Shown: positions 47,968-58,885 of the stretch, piece by piece | How the letters are laid out: each line of letters starts with the position of its first letter | Numbering within the stretch: position 1 is the first letter of the stretch | NCBI GenBank assembly: GCA_034440615.1 | Contig: JAOTOM010005102.1 | Coordinates: 124,001 to 188,000, forward strand | Reading direction: 5' to 3' | DNA from: Ashinkailepas kermadecensis | Taxonomy: Eukaryota; Arthropoda; Thecostraca; Neolepadidae | DNA length: 64,000 nt | Position numbers and translations under genes: made by a program | Notes under the pieces: model-generated | What the model was told of the DNA's origin: nothing | Databases searched by the model: none | The model's input: only the letters and a program-made list of their open reading frames with translations

Positions 47968-48432
47968 GCCGGCGGCGTCAGATTTGCTTGCAACACGATT
48001 TGGCCGTGGTGTTCACAGTGCCTGGCGGCAGGTAGCCTGGCGTTCGCAACACGTGTCGGCAGGCACCGCGAAATAACTTCTTACAGTTGATGGAAGCGTT
48101 TCCCCTATTTTCGGCGTTCCTGAGCGACACACGAAACCGGCATCCGCAAGATATTTTTTGCTCTCCTGCAGGCGCCAAAAGGCTGGGTGATTCGAAGTGG
48201 AAAGCCAGATGTCGTAATATTTGCACTTGAAAATTCGATTGGCCAGTCAAAAATCTTCAAATTTCCATTGCCGATATCAATAGTCACATGTTCGGAAGGC
48301 TATTCGATATGTAATGGTTACTTACGCATTGCATGCTTTTATTTCAAGGAGAAATGACAGGCCGATAAATATGTAGAGCAATCTCAAATAGAAAACAAAA
48401 CTGTAGTCGCAAACGTGGATTTGTTTTCGAAA

Positions 48433-48852
48433 TGCCAGTGGTAGAGAACTGCCTCCATTGGTGACATGTGAGTGGGTGCTTTAGGGGAGCGGGAGCCGGG
48501 AGCACAGCGGACAGCCGACCTCCTCCCCTGACTTTGGTGCCAGTGGTAGAGAACTGCCTCCATTGGTGATATGTGAGTGGGTGCTTTAGGGGAGCGGGAG
48601 CCGGGAGCACAGCGGACAGCCCACCCTCTCCCCTGACTTTGGTGCCAGTGGTAGAGAACTGCCTCCATTGGTGACATGTGAGTGGGTGCTTTAGGGGAGC
48701 GGGAGCCGGGAGCACAGCGGACAGCCCACCCTCTCCCCTGACTTTGGTGCCAGTGGTAGAGAACTGCCTCCATTGGTGATATGTGAGTGGGTGCTTTAGG
48801 GGAGCGGGAGCCGGGAGCACAGCGGACAGCCGACCCCCCCCCTGACTTTGGA
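48433..48852. repeat. 105 bp minisatellite, 4 copies
   Basis: Units start TGCCAGTGGTAGAGAACTGC at 48433, 48538, 48643 and 48748, exactly 105 bp apart and about 97% alike. Since 105 is divisible by three, a 158-codon minus-strand frame with 35-residue repeats is open. Units alternate GTGACATG/GTGATATG, so the array may have grown by duplication of a dimer. Confidence 0.9.
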
Positions 48853-49380
48853 CAAATTTAACATTGACTTCAGCCTAGCGTATATGGGCGCTACATAGAA
48901 AGAACCGACTTCAAAATAACATTCTTCCTCCAACTTTGTGACAGTTGGCGTAACAATGTGGTTCTTAGCTACCCAGAGCTGTACGTCTTCGAGCATGTCA
49001 ACAAGCTGCCCCACAATGTTTCGTGCCAACACCTGGGAAGCTTAGGGGATTATTTGTTTGTGTATAGTAAATGTACTTTTAGTTTCAATAATTTCTTTGA
49101 TGTTGTATGCACTTTTTTAGTCAAGTGTCCAGCACGAGGTTTGTTGACATCATTCTTTCGACATCCGAATAAACATTGTATTCACTGCACTGGAACATTA
49201 TCTGCGCGACTGGATCGGGCGCACGCCACAAATTAGCATACACATTTATATTCTAAATCCTAGATTCCTATTCTATTATAGTCTAGATTCATAATCATCT
49301 TCTCGGGATGATGGCAGATGGCTTCGCTACTAGATGTTGCTTCCTTTACTTTCCTTCACATCACCGTTAGTGACCGGACG
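48853..49380. other. Intergenic stretch, no gene seen
   Basis: A minus-strand frame (to 49032) reads through from the 105 bp array and shows no known domain. The remainder is AT-rich. Confidence 0.35.
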
Positions 49381-49960
49381 GTGGACTTCGTGTTGTGGTG
49401 CACGCTTCAGTTCCATGCGCCAGCGCCGACTCCGCTCAGCCTCCGCATCGGGTTGCACCTTGCGAACACGAAGTAGGTGCTGAGCGAAGAGCGGCCCGCG
49501 TCCGCGCTGCGCTCAGCGACGCTCCGCACGGCGCCGGCCGACACACCGACAGTCTGATCCGACACACGGCCGCGTGAAGTTGGTCCGCGGCGTCACAGAC
49601 GGCTGAGTGCGGGGGGGGGTGGAGAGGGGTGCTGAGGCGTTCGGCAAACACTGGCATTCGTCGTCGGTCCTCGCTTCGTCGTTGCTCCTCGCATTCGTCG
49701 TCGGCCGGCGCGTCAGCCAACTGCCACCGTCGCCGGCCGACCCACAAAGCGGGGTGTGAGAACGGCGGCGCCGTGTTTGCCGCCGGCGTTCTCACACAAA
49801 GCGTGCGCCAAACACGGCGCCGCTGAGTGGCGCGGTCGCGGCGCTGTCGACATCGGCACCGACGGTGACGTCACGCTGCCTGCGTCCCACAGTTGCCGTC
49901 CTCGACGATGTCCTTTCGCCTCCGATCCACAGCCAGCCGGTTGCGTAGCGACCCTTCATC
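49381..49960. other. CpG-rich block
   Basis: CpG-dense sequence. An inverted word pair, GGCGCCGTGTTTG (49767-49779) and CAAACACGGCGCC (49809-49821), could form a hairpin with a 29 bp loop. No domain is recognised. Confidence 0.4.
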
Positions 49961-50991
49961 CAGTGGCGCAGAAATTGTCCCAAATTTTGAGGTGGAATAG
50001 TCATTTTCCAAAGTTGTGGAGGAAGGAGAGCGCTGCCCACTTTGTCCCTCTGCTTCCCACGCCCTTGCCCCGTGTTGTCGTTCTCGGACATGGTAGCGGA
50101 TGTGGGGCCATCCATTCCCAGCAGAGTTGCAAATCCATCGTACGCCAACTACGTTTGGAATGTGTCGCTACCTCTGACCCTTGGCTTGACCTTTTCTCCA
50201 CCGTAAGTTTGGGAATCACAAGTTACCCGGGGAGAAATCGTGGAATTCTGTTTTTCTGTAGTTAATACCAATTCATGCTGAGGATGAAAGATAAAAGAAC
50301 ATCAGTAAACAAATGAGAGCGCAGCACAGGTTTCTGATCTGGCTCAATTCACACTGCTGACAACAATTTGCGCCAACCCGGAGAACATCAGAGAGCTCGC
50401 CAAGTCCTGTGATGCAGGGGTGTAGACCTGACAACATTGGGTACGGCAAGCGGCGGCGTATCCAGGGGATCTATAAGACGACCTTGAGCAGTCTGCAAAT
50501 TATCATTCGGCAAAAGTAGCAATCGGTCGGGCTTAGCTGATCTAGTAGCTTACCTTAGGAACAAATAAAATGAGAATGTCCTTATCTTCCCTCTCTTTGA
50601 TCGTACGTAAAACTGTTTTGACATCCTGTCAAATGGTGGTATGGTGCACTTGAGCTAGCTATATTTATTTTTATACAATTTTGCCGAACTGACGTGAAAA
50701 TATTGAAGTGGAATACCACACTACAATAATTATCTTCGCATGGCGGCTGCGATGCCTGTCCCATGGATGTGTATGCTACTGCTGTGTTATATCCTGACCT
50801 ACTCTGGCATTTCAAACCTTTGGAATCAACGGAGGGGTGGGTGGGGTGAAGCAGGACATGCTGCTTATCCGGAACATCCTGGTGAGTAGGATAAACTCGT
50901 TCGTAGAGCATCTTTCCACTTCTTACACCGTACATGCATCGTGTCAATTGACACTTTTCACCATACCGTATGCTCGCTTAAAACCCGTCGT

Positions 50992-51034
50992 ATTGTAGTT
51001 TAGGGGCGCATCGACTGCACAGGCCATATAGCGC
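50992..51034 (-). mobile_element. SINE 3'-tail fragment
   Basis: About 42 bp, two differences from 37542-37585. On the minus strand it reads GCGCTATATGGCCTGTGCAG, then TCGATGCGCCCCTAAACTAC. The CGCTATATGGCCT core is identical to the tail region of the SINE at 44374-44550. Confidence 0.5.
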
Positions 51035-51059
51035 TTAAACCTATCACGAATCGCTTGGC

Positions 51060-52080
51060 ATATTACTTGATGTTTGATGTAAGCCATTACTTAATGGTTT
51101 TTGCATCAGTGGTTTGTTCCGTGACTGACAGACGAGTTTTACAAATTAAGCATCGACGTCGTCCTACGACACATGTCAGTCTTTTCACATTGTTGTCGTT
51201 TAACACATGCGCTACCAGATTTAGTTATGTGACCTTTGGACGACTTTTATATCGTAAACATGTCTTCTCATGTTTGTTTTATGTGTAAGTGCGTGCGTGA
51301 ATTTTCCCGTTGAAACGTGCCTGCCCAGTAGCACAACTGTGATTCTATTGTAGTTGTATTGTTGGTAACGTGACTTTATCTGTGGTAACCGGAACTGCCC
51401 GGTGGCGATTACCCACACAAGATCAAAATCAATCACATACAAAATCGGATGTTTTATTTGCGCCAGGACCGGGTGGGTGGATGCGGCAGGCAGGCGGTGA
51501 ATGTACAGTGGCAGGCCGCAGTCCTCTCAGGCGGCTTGTTCACACGTCGTCTCACTTGGTCGGCGATATTTTCCGCTGCCAGCCGAGCGGCAGGCTACGA
51601 ATGTGCCGGCTGAGCGGCACCGCCCCGGTTGCGCCGCGGGCCATCTCGTGCCAAGCGGCGCAGCTTCGATTAGTGTCGCAGTTCATTTGCCGGCCGGCAG
51701 AGTCGGAACTGTTCGTCGTGCGTCCCGCCCGCACTGCTGTCCAAACGCAAGTGGGACGCTGTCCAGACGGCCACCGTGGTGAGCACCCTGGCAGGGGTTT
51801 TCTGGGGATGTTGATTGCATCGGTCGTCCAGTCGGGCCCAGCGACTCGTGCACGCAGCTCGCAGACAGATTGGTAGCGAATGATGTTTTCCAACTGAGAC
51901 TGTACGTCAGGTGATCGACCCCCGGTGCGAGGCCCTAGAAACTAGCAGGGAGCTCGTATGGATTCCCGTCGAGGTGTTCGCTCATGGCAGACACGTGCCA
52001 GCCGCACACGACAGCGGATAGACACATTCTGGTGTGACTCAACCGAAATTCACAGCACTGATGCATACTTCACGGAAACC
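51060..52080. other. Intergenic stretch, no gene seen
   Basis: A 168-codon plus-strand frame (51370-51876) lies in moderately GC-rich sequence and has no domain signature. No repeats were recognised. Confidence 0.35.
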
Positions 52081-52084
52081 TCTT

Positions 52085-52345
52085 GCCAACAGTACGTGTG
52101 ATGAATGACGCACGTGATACATTTGCGACGTCCCAGTTTTGCTGTGTGGCGACATTTCAGGCAGCGTGTGGTCCGGCATAAAAGTAGAATATCAACTTAC
52201 CATTGCAGTAAGTATGCATGCACTTTTCTCGGAAGGCCGCAGCTAATTGGCAGATGGCTAATGGCAAGGCGGGCTCCCAGACATTACAAACATTAAGTCA
52301 GCGCCAATGGACTAGTTGCATGTTGTGAGATATATACACCAAATG
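52085..52345. promoter_or_regulatory. Candidate conserved non-coding element
   Basis: The block contains GCAGCTAATTGGCAGATGGC, TAATGGCAAG, ACATTACAAACATTAAG and the 14-mer AATGGACTAGTTGC (52306-52319) shared with 26754-26767. It looks like clustered homeodomain-type cores. Inference only. Confidence 0.3.
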
Positions 52346-54055
52346 AAAGAGGGAGTTCTAATTCGGACAATAATGCGTGTATCACCATTCATCAAACAAC
52401 CGTTTTCTCAAAATTTACAAAGAAAAGGTTTTGCGACCGTAGGTACTCCCTGGCCGATGACGTCACAGTTTGGGAATGCCGCTATTACGGTCCGTTGCGG
52501 CGTTGGTTTAGTGCGGCGTCGCGGGGACGCTGGTTGGTAATGTTCCACTAGCGGTGGATTTATTGGCGAAATATGGGTTTCTTGAGTCGGTATACATGCA
52601 CACCAGTATTCTTGTTAGTTTAAAGGGTAAAATATCAGTGCAATGCTGAAAACTTACGGGTGTATGCATAGGTAATCGGCGTGCGCCATTGTTCGTATTC
52701 GTGTGATATCTGAGTGCATGTGTATCCTTCAACCAGTTTGATTTATGACCGATATTCGGTTGAGTTAAATAAGGCTAGAAATGATACATAAAACATGTTA
52801 GGTTTTGTAACCAATCTTATTTGTGCCTGTAACAACCCTGCTTAGGTATTATATTATGTCCTGTACATTCTAGTGTTTGGGTACAATCTCTAGCAACATG
52901 TGAGATATCTCTAAATGAATACCTGCCAACCCGGTTAGCCTGATGAGAAACTATGCTGCATTTTTGTCATAAGCAACCTCAAAATAAACTGGATAGGGTA
53001 TTGGTGGAGCAGGTGTCATATAAACTGCCACATCAGATGAAAAATGTGCCAGATTGGTACAAAAACATAACTAAACCGAACCACGGTTCAGGGGCTCTGA
53101 CATGGTGGATGACCTCCCAATTTTGGGGCCAGACGGATTATCCCTCCTCCCAATTTTCCCCTGTCTGCAAGGAGTACAGTACAGGGCTGGCAGCAGCTGG
53201 CATAAATAATTTATGCCACTGGTTTTTACCAGTTATAAACTGGCTGGCAGAAATGTTTTCTAGGTTGTAAGAATCCTGGTTAGGTCTAAAGTTATGTTTC
53301 TATACCTACCAATCTCAGACATTTTTAGGCCAACAAAGCAGCACACGTGATGCCTGCTGACACAATACCAACATAGTTTGGTGCATTGTTTAAGATTTTT
53401 GTGACCCCCCCCCCCCCCACAAAAAAAGGACAAAACAAAGTGCTATGTAATGCTGAACCCAACCTCCTCCACCCTATGTAATGTTAGGACACACTGACCA
53501 CCACCCCCCCACACTAGGTACCAGTGTTACATAATATATGGGCAGCCTCTTAGCATAGATGCAGGATTGGGGGGTAGAGGTGCATGCACCCCCTGACTTT
53601 GGGGTGTTTAAACATTAAACCTATGACATTGACTGGAATGGATTGGAAAAAAGAGTGGCATACCCCTACTCCCCCACCTTTTAAGATAGTTCCTACACTC
53701 TGGCTGGTTCGATGGAGTTTTTCTTTACCGATCATAATTTATTCCGATGTGGCAACTTGTGTGCTGCCTGCTCATACAATACCCCTACCCATTTTTACCT
53801 GTTTTCTACATGAATGTTAATATCCTTTTGAAACTGAAACAGTTCCCCAGGATGTATTGTGCCTATGCTGTGTACGAATTTGTGCGCCACATTCGTGTCT
53901 AGTCCATGAGTAGCTGAGCACCAAACTACGTAGGAAAAGGGTACTTAGGTGGGAGCCAGCCGATGCCTACACATGCCTCTGAAAATGTGAAGACGTCAAT
54001 AATTTTGAAAATAACCCAATCCCATGTCTTTGTCAAGTCAGATCCGTATACTCAC
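52346..54055. other. Mostly AT-rich stretch left of the THAP exon; no downstream exon found
   Basis: GATGACGTCACAGTTTGG at 52456-52473 repeats the THAP promoter word. Poly-C tracts lie at 53405-53420 and 53500-53512. The 105-codon plus-strand frame at 52953-53270 has no recognised domain. Reading leftwards from the THAP donor, no minus-strand exon with the expected acidic continuation was recognised, so the intron may extend beyond this stretch. Confidence 0.35.
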
Positions 54056-54244
54056 ATCAAAATGATCTCCGCAGCACGATGCTGTCTTGTTTATCGGGTC
54101 ATTTCTCCTTACCACTTTGCACCAGAGCTTTCTCATTTTGCGATCACTAGGAACGAAGGCAAACAGTTTTTCTGGTGTAGTAATTGTTGTGTTGGTGCAC
54201 TTAGGAACGAAACAATATCGGTAATATCCACCTTTCTCCTCCAT
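54056..54244 (-). CDS. THAP-type zinc-finger protein, first coding exon (partial gene)
   Basis: THAP domains are C2CH zinc-coordinating modules that bind DNA in transcription regulators and in P-element-like transposases; the product would be expected in the nucleus. This exon encodes 63 residues. It starts at ATG (54244-54242; MEEKGGYYRYC), carries C-x4-C (CFVPKC, residues 11-16) and KLFAFVPSDRKMRKLW with the family Pro and Trp (residues 26-41). It ends CCGDHFD, supplying the C-x2-H pair. The last codon GAT is followed at once by GTGAGTAT, a consensus 5' splice donor, in phase 0. The domain is therefore complete up to the usual intron. No frameshift or stop is seen. Later exons would lie to the left but were not recognised. 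It may be a host gene or a domesticated transposase. Confidence 0.75.
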
Positions 54245-54360
54245 TCTACAGCCGGAACACAACAACCCGCCGCAAAATACACGCAAATGCTAATGCCGGC
54301 CGGCGGCGACGAGTTCAGTACCAAACTGTGACGTCATCCAGCCACAGCCAATCAGGATCG
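54245..54360 (-). promoter_or_regulatory. THAP gene promoter/5' UTR: CRE and CCAAT boxes
   Basis: Upstream of the THAP ATG on the minus strand lie a palindromic CRE, TGACGTCA (54329-54336, 85 bp upstream of the ATG), and an inverted CCAAT box, CTGATTGGCT on the gene strand (CCAAT at 54348-54352 on +). A CpG-rich CGCCGGCCGGC stretch lies between. No TATA box is apparent. The spacing suits a TATA-less CpG promoter, but the start site cannot be fixed. Confidence 0.5.
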
Positions 54361-54896
54361 AGGAAATACATATGAGCAAAATACGACAACTTCGCTCATT
54401 CCAATGCAGAAAAAAATGCTCCCATGTGTTTCAGAATGTCCTAATTGACCAAGAATTGTTCACACAAAAAAAGATTGCCGACCTGCAACTAGTCCATTGA
54501 GCGGCTGGGCATTGTTGAAAGCGTTGCACAATTCGGAACCCAGTGGGTCTTCACTTAGGAATACTCCATGAACGTGTTGCCTAATACTGCTGATGATAGA
54601 GTTTAAAAAAACAAAACAATTTCGGCGGCATACGTGTGACATTCGTCAATTTTAGTGACTACCATTCTGAGGTGTGGTGGGTCGGTAAAAACTCACATAT
54701 ATGTATCCATATTGCGCCAGTTAACCCTGGCCTACCGAAAGCATTTCGTCATCTTTTCCAACGAGAGGCAGCTGTCACCTCTCGTCATTACTCACTCAAT
54801 TGTGCTGAGGCTATGATGTATAATCCCGCACGCGCTTTTCAACGACATCCATCCTCCAGTTGTTTCCATTTTCACACACTTGGTTAACCGTTCGTC

Positions 54897-54899
54897 ATA

Positions 54900-54976
<77 letters not shown>
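54897..54976. repeat. (AT)n microsatellite
   Basis: About 80 bp of nearly pure AT. Confidence 0.95.
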
Positions 54977-54978
<2 letters not shown>

Positions 54979-55363
54979 TACTGTACACGCATTGCAGCGA
55001 ATCACTCTATGCATCCGAAACTCATTTTCATTCGTTGCTCTCCCGAACGTCGCGAGTTCAAGCGTACCCTGGTGCGTGTCAGGCAAACGAGGAAGAAAGC
55101 AGGTGTTCTACCGGAGCGACGTAAAACTTGCGAGGTGAGGTGGAGTAAGGTGACGTGACTAACTGGGGTGAGGAACCGCAGGTGAAGAAGTGAGCAGGCT
55201 GACAGAGATGAGGCAGGGGACGCTGGAGGAGGGGAGGGGCGACGACACTGGCGCGGTGACAGGACTGCCACCGGCCGCCCGGCCAGGCCGCCTGGCCGAG
55301 TCGGCCAATGTTTACTGGTGCATTGGTTTGTTTTCACAGCGCTGGCAATGCGAGCCGCTCGTC

Positions 55364-55880
55364 AGAGCTTAGTGCGCCACTCGTCGGGGCATAGTGCGCC
55401 ACTCGTCGGGGCATAGTGCGCCACTCGTGGGGGCATAGTGCGCCACTCGTCGTGGCATAGTGCGCCACTCGTCGGGGCATAGTGCGGAACTTGTCAGGGC
55501 ATGGTGCGAGGCTCGCCAGGGCATAGTGCGACACATATCACTCGTGCACACTGTGCTACTCGTCATATCATAGTGCGGCGCTCGATAGAGTAGTAAAGCG
55601 CCTATTCGTCAGGACATAGTGCGACATATGCCAACGCATAGTGCGACATTCGGCAATGTGTAGTGCGACATTCGGCAGGGCATAGTGCGACATTGGTTAG
55701 ACATAGTGCGACATTCGGCAGGGCATAGTGCGACATTGGTTAGGCATAGTGCGACATTCGGCAGGGCATGGTGCGGCATTGATTACGACGGCATAGTGCG
55801 TCATATGCTAGGGTGTGACATTCGGCAGGACATAGTGCGACATTCGGCAGCGCATTGTTCAGGGCATGGTGTACCACTCG
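55364..55880. repeat. 22 bp minisatellite CATAGTGCGCCACTCGTCGGGG
   Basis: The left half has units close to GCATAGTGCGCCACTCGTCG plus GG. The right half shifts to GGCATAGTGCGACATTCGGC variants with irregular spacing. Open frames across it are repeat products. Confidence 0.85.
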
Positions 55881-56344
55881 TCAGAGCACAGCTTGATCCA
55901 GCCATGGTGCATTGTGACATCAGGGTGTGACGTGCCACGCGTTGGTGTGTTACCTCTCAGCTTCCAAGGTGAGGTGCATTATTATTCGGTGAGCAGGTGG
56001 TTGCTACATCACATTCATCAGGTGAAACGAATTTCTTACCCTAAATGTTCAGAAGATCAAGTGAGTATTGCGACAAAACGTTCGCTGAAAACAGCCAGCC
56101 GTCCTGTAGATCTATATTTGCTAACGTTGGGTTGTCTGAACTTTGCCGTTCTAAGCTTAGCTGCCTTAATTATCAGTTATCGGACGTTTCCCATCGCACC
56201 ATGGCAGCATGTGACTTCCTGAGACCTTTAGAATAGGGCATGTGGCTTACTGAGATCTTTTGGCTAGGTACTGCCAAGTTGTCCGCCACTCTACTATGTG
56301 TGTTTGTGCCATGACGAGCAACATCGACATTTTGTGCTACCGTC

Positions 56345-56815
56345 ATCCAGCCTGGCAATCTACCACCAGAGCCGTCACCCAGTCTGGCAATCTACCGCCA
56401 GAGCCATCACTCAGTCTGGCAATCTCCCACCAGGAGACGTAGCGAACTCCCATCAGTCGGTCAGCAGGACTACGGCAGTCGGTCTGTCAGAATACTATGA
56501 ATATGACAATGTAGTCTGACAACACTACCAGATACCACCAGTCTGGCAAGGTGGTCTGACGTTACCTCCAGTCTGACAGAGTGGTCTGACGATGCCACCA
56601 GTTTGATATTGTGAACTAACTTCACTCTCAGTCTGGCAGGGTAGTCTGATGGTACCCTCACTCGGATATTGTGGTGTGCAGATACTATATCAGTCCGATA
56701 TTATGGTCTGACCATACCACCATTCTGATATTGTAGTCTGGTGATACACTATCAGACCTTCAGGGTGATCTGACGGCACTCTCTGCCTGGTATTGGAGTC
56801 TGACGATATCATCAG
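56345..56815. repeat. Degenerate ~35 bp minisatellite CCAGTCTGGCAATCT / GTGGTCTGACGATACC
   Basis: The left part has three close units of CCAGTCTGGCAATCTACC. The rest are diverged units pairing CACCAGTCTGATATTGT with GTCTGACGATACCAC. Confidence 0.75.
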
Positions 56816-57169
56816 TATGGCATACCGCTGTAGCTAGGTCACAGGGGGCCTGCTCAGTCAGGTCGCAGTCCATTGTTGGGTCAGATGAGACTCACTGGAT
56901 TGGCAATGAGGCTGGTCTGAACCAATCTGGTATTGGTTTATCATGACACTTCCACCTGGTGGCTCTTATGGTTCAGTCGAGACATGATGCAGAATTATGC
57001 GCACGTACGTAGTCATCACACTCCCACCCTCCGCCCGCTCCCAAGATCGTCACCTCGCCTCCCACCCACCGAACTGCACCTTCCCTCCACTACCCCCCCA
57101 CCCCATCACGCCCGACAACTGTCCGCTGATCCCTGGCTCAGGTTGGTGTGGCACGCGGAGACGCCGCGC

Positions 57170-58253
57170 CCGCTGCATCCGCGAGGTGGAGGCCTTCACA
57201 TGTCGCAGCGGCCCTGTGAGCGAGGAGCCGCTGCGTGGTCGACAGGCGGACCGGCGGCGGCTGCAGCACACCGGCGGCGGCCGCAGCACACCGGCGGCGG
57301 CTGCAGCACACCGGCGGCGGCTGCAGCACACCGGCGGCAGCCGCAGCACACCGGCGGCGGCTGCAGCACACCGGCGGCGGCTGCAGCACACCAGTGTCCG
57401 GCAGCGGCCGCGAGGTGGAGGCCTTCACATGTCGCAGCGGCCCTGTGAGCGAGGAGCCGCTGCGTGGTCGACAGGCGGACCGGCGGCGGCTGCAGCACAC
57501 CGGCGGCAGCCGCAGCACACCGGCGGCGGCCGCAACACACCGGCGGCGGCTGCAGCACACCGGCGGCGGCCGCAGCACACCGGCGGCGGCTGCAGCACAC
57601 CAGCGGCGGCCGCAGCACACCGGCGGCGGCTGCAGCACACCGGCGGCAGCCGCAGCACACCGGCGGCGGCCGCAACACACCGGCGGCGGCTGCAGCACAC
57701 CGGCGGCGGCTGCAGCACACCAGTGTCCGGCAGCGGCCGCGAGGTGGAGGCCTTCACATGTCGCAGCGGCCCTGTGAGCGAGGAGCCGCTGCGTGGTCGA
57801 CAGGCGGACCGGCGGCGGCTGCAGCACACCGGCGGCAGCCGCAGCACACCGGCGGCGGCTGCAGCACACCGGCGGCGGCCGCAGCACACCGGCGGCGGCC
57901 GCAGCACACCGGCGGCGGCCGCAGCACACCGGCGGCGGCCGCAGCACACCGGCGGCGGCTGCAGCACACCGGCGGCGGCTGCAGCACACCGGCGGCGGCC
58001 GCAGCACACCGGCGGCGGCTGCAGCACACCGGCGGCGGCTGCAGCACACCGGCGGCGGCTGCAGCACACCAGCGGCGGCCGCAGCACACCGGCGGCGGCC
58101 GCAGCACACCGGCGGCGGTCGCAGCACACCGGCGCCGGCTGCAGCACACCGGCGGCGGCTGCAGCACACCGGCGGCGGCTGCAGCACACCGGCGGCGGCC
58201 GCAGCACACCGGCGGCGGCTGCAGCACACCAGTGTCCGGCAGCGGCCGCACGC
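57170..58253. repeat. 20 bp GC-rich minisatellite with higher-order structure
   Basis: The unit ACACCGGCGGCGGCTGCAGC (or GGCCGCAGC) has period 20. Three blocks of the array are separated by a ~90 bp spacer (GCGAGGTGGAGGCCTTCACA, TGTCGCAGCGGCCCTGTGAG, CGAGGAGCCGCTGCGTGGTC, GACAGGCGGACC) at about 57177, 57409 and 57738. A truncated junction lies near 58229. No frame on either strand meets a stop inside the unit, so long overlapping frames (468, 465, 414 codons and others) appear on both strands. None shows a domain, and they are rejected as genes. Confidence 0.9.
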
Positions 58254-58440
58254 GTCTGCCGCTCCGACACAGCGCGTCACGCGCAGAACATGGCCCGTCG
58301 TGTGACAGCAGCAGAACAGACAGGCGGTGCGCCGTATACACTCACCGCGTCGCGGCGCATGGTGGCCCTGCTCCTGTGGCACGTCATGTCAGCATATCCC
58401 TGACACTCGGTCGGCCAGGAGCATCAGCGGCTCGTAGTCG

Positions 58441-58773
58441 TGATCACATCTCGTCGACAGCAGCAGCGCTGGGCTGGCGTATAGTGTCCGCAACCTCGTC
58501 ACCCACAGCGATAACATTGCCGTGTTTAGAGCCCCGGATGATCCGCGGGCGACTAGGGCGCTCCGTTCTCTGTTCAGGCGGCGGTCGGATGTCTCCCGGC
58601 GCTCCACCCGTGCGAAGGTGGCTGGGGCGCTGGAGGCAACGTATTTCCGCCTCAGCCTGTCACGCAGAGCTTTCTCCTTCCGGGCAGTCTCGGCCTGGAA
58701 CATACTGCCGCCGGCCGCTGCCACTTCTCGGACACGGGGCGAGTTCGTCGCGATGCTCAACTACGTCTTTTAA
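58441..58773 (+). pseudogene. LINE relic E: C-terminal end of a non-LTR RT protein
   Basis: The plus-strand frame reads LRSLFRRRSDVSRRSTRAKV, then RRAFSFRAVSAWNILPP and a Phe-rich end with stop TAA at 58773. The RRST.R... and RRAFS.RA...WN.LP pattern is the common C-terminal signature of jockey/CR1-type LINE ORF2 proteins. The frame opens after a stop at 58443 and upstream RT sequence is missing, replaced by the 20 bp array. It could be a 5'-truncated insertion. Confidence 0.65.
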
Positions 58774-58885
58774 ACTGACTGCATGTGCCCGATGTTTTAT
58801 CTTTTTACTGTTCTTTTACAGCTTCCCTTTTTCCTCATGTTTGTGTAGTGTTATATTATGACGATAATCTGACTCAAACCAAATA

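Noticed and set aside
52938..52952. Hammerhead ribozyme core (CTGATGAGAAAC)
   Set aside because: The conserved words are adjacent with no stem II between them, and no matching stems I and III were seen.
56997..58861. Very long overlapping open frames (up to 468 codons) on both strands
   Set aside because: They arise from a stop-free 20 bp repeat, occur in nearly all frames and show no domain. Only the 58441-58773 C-terminal LINE piece is real homology.
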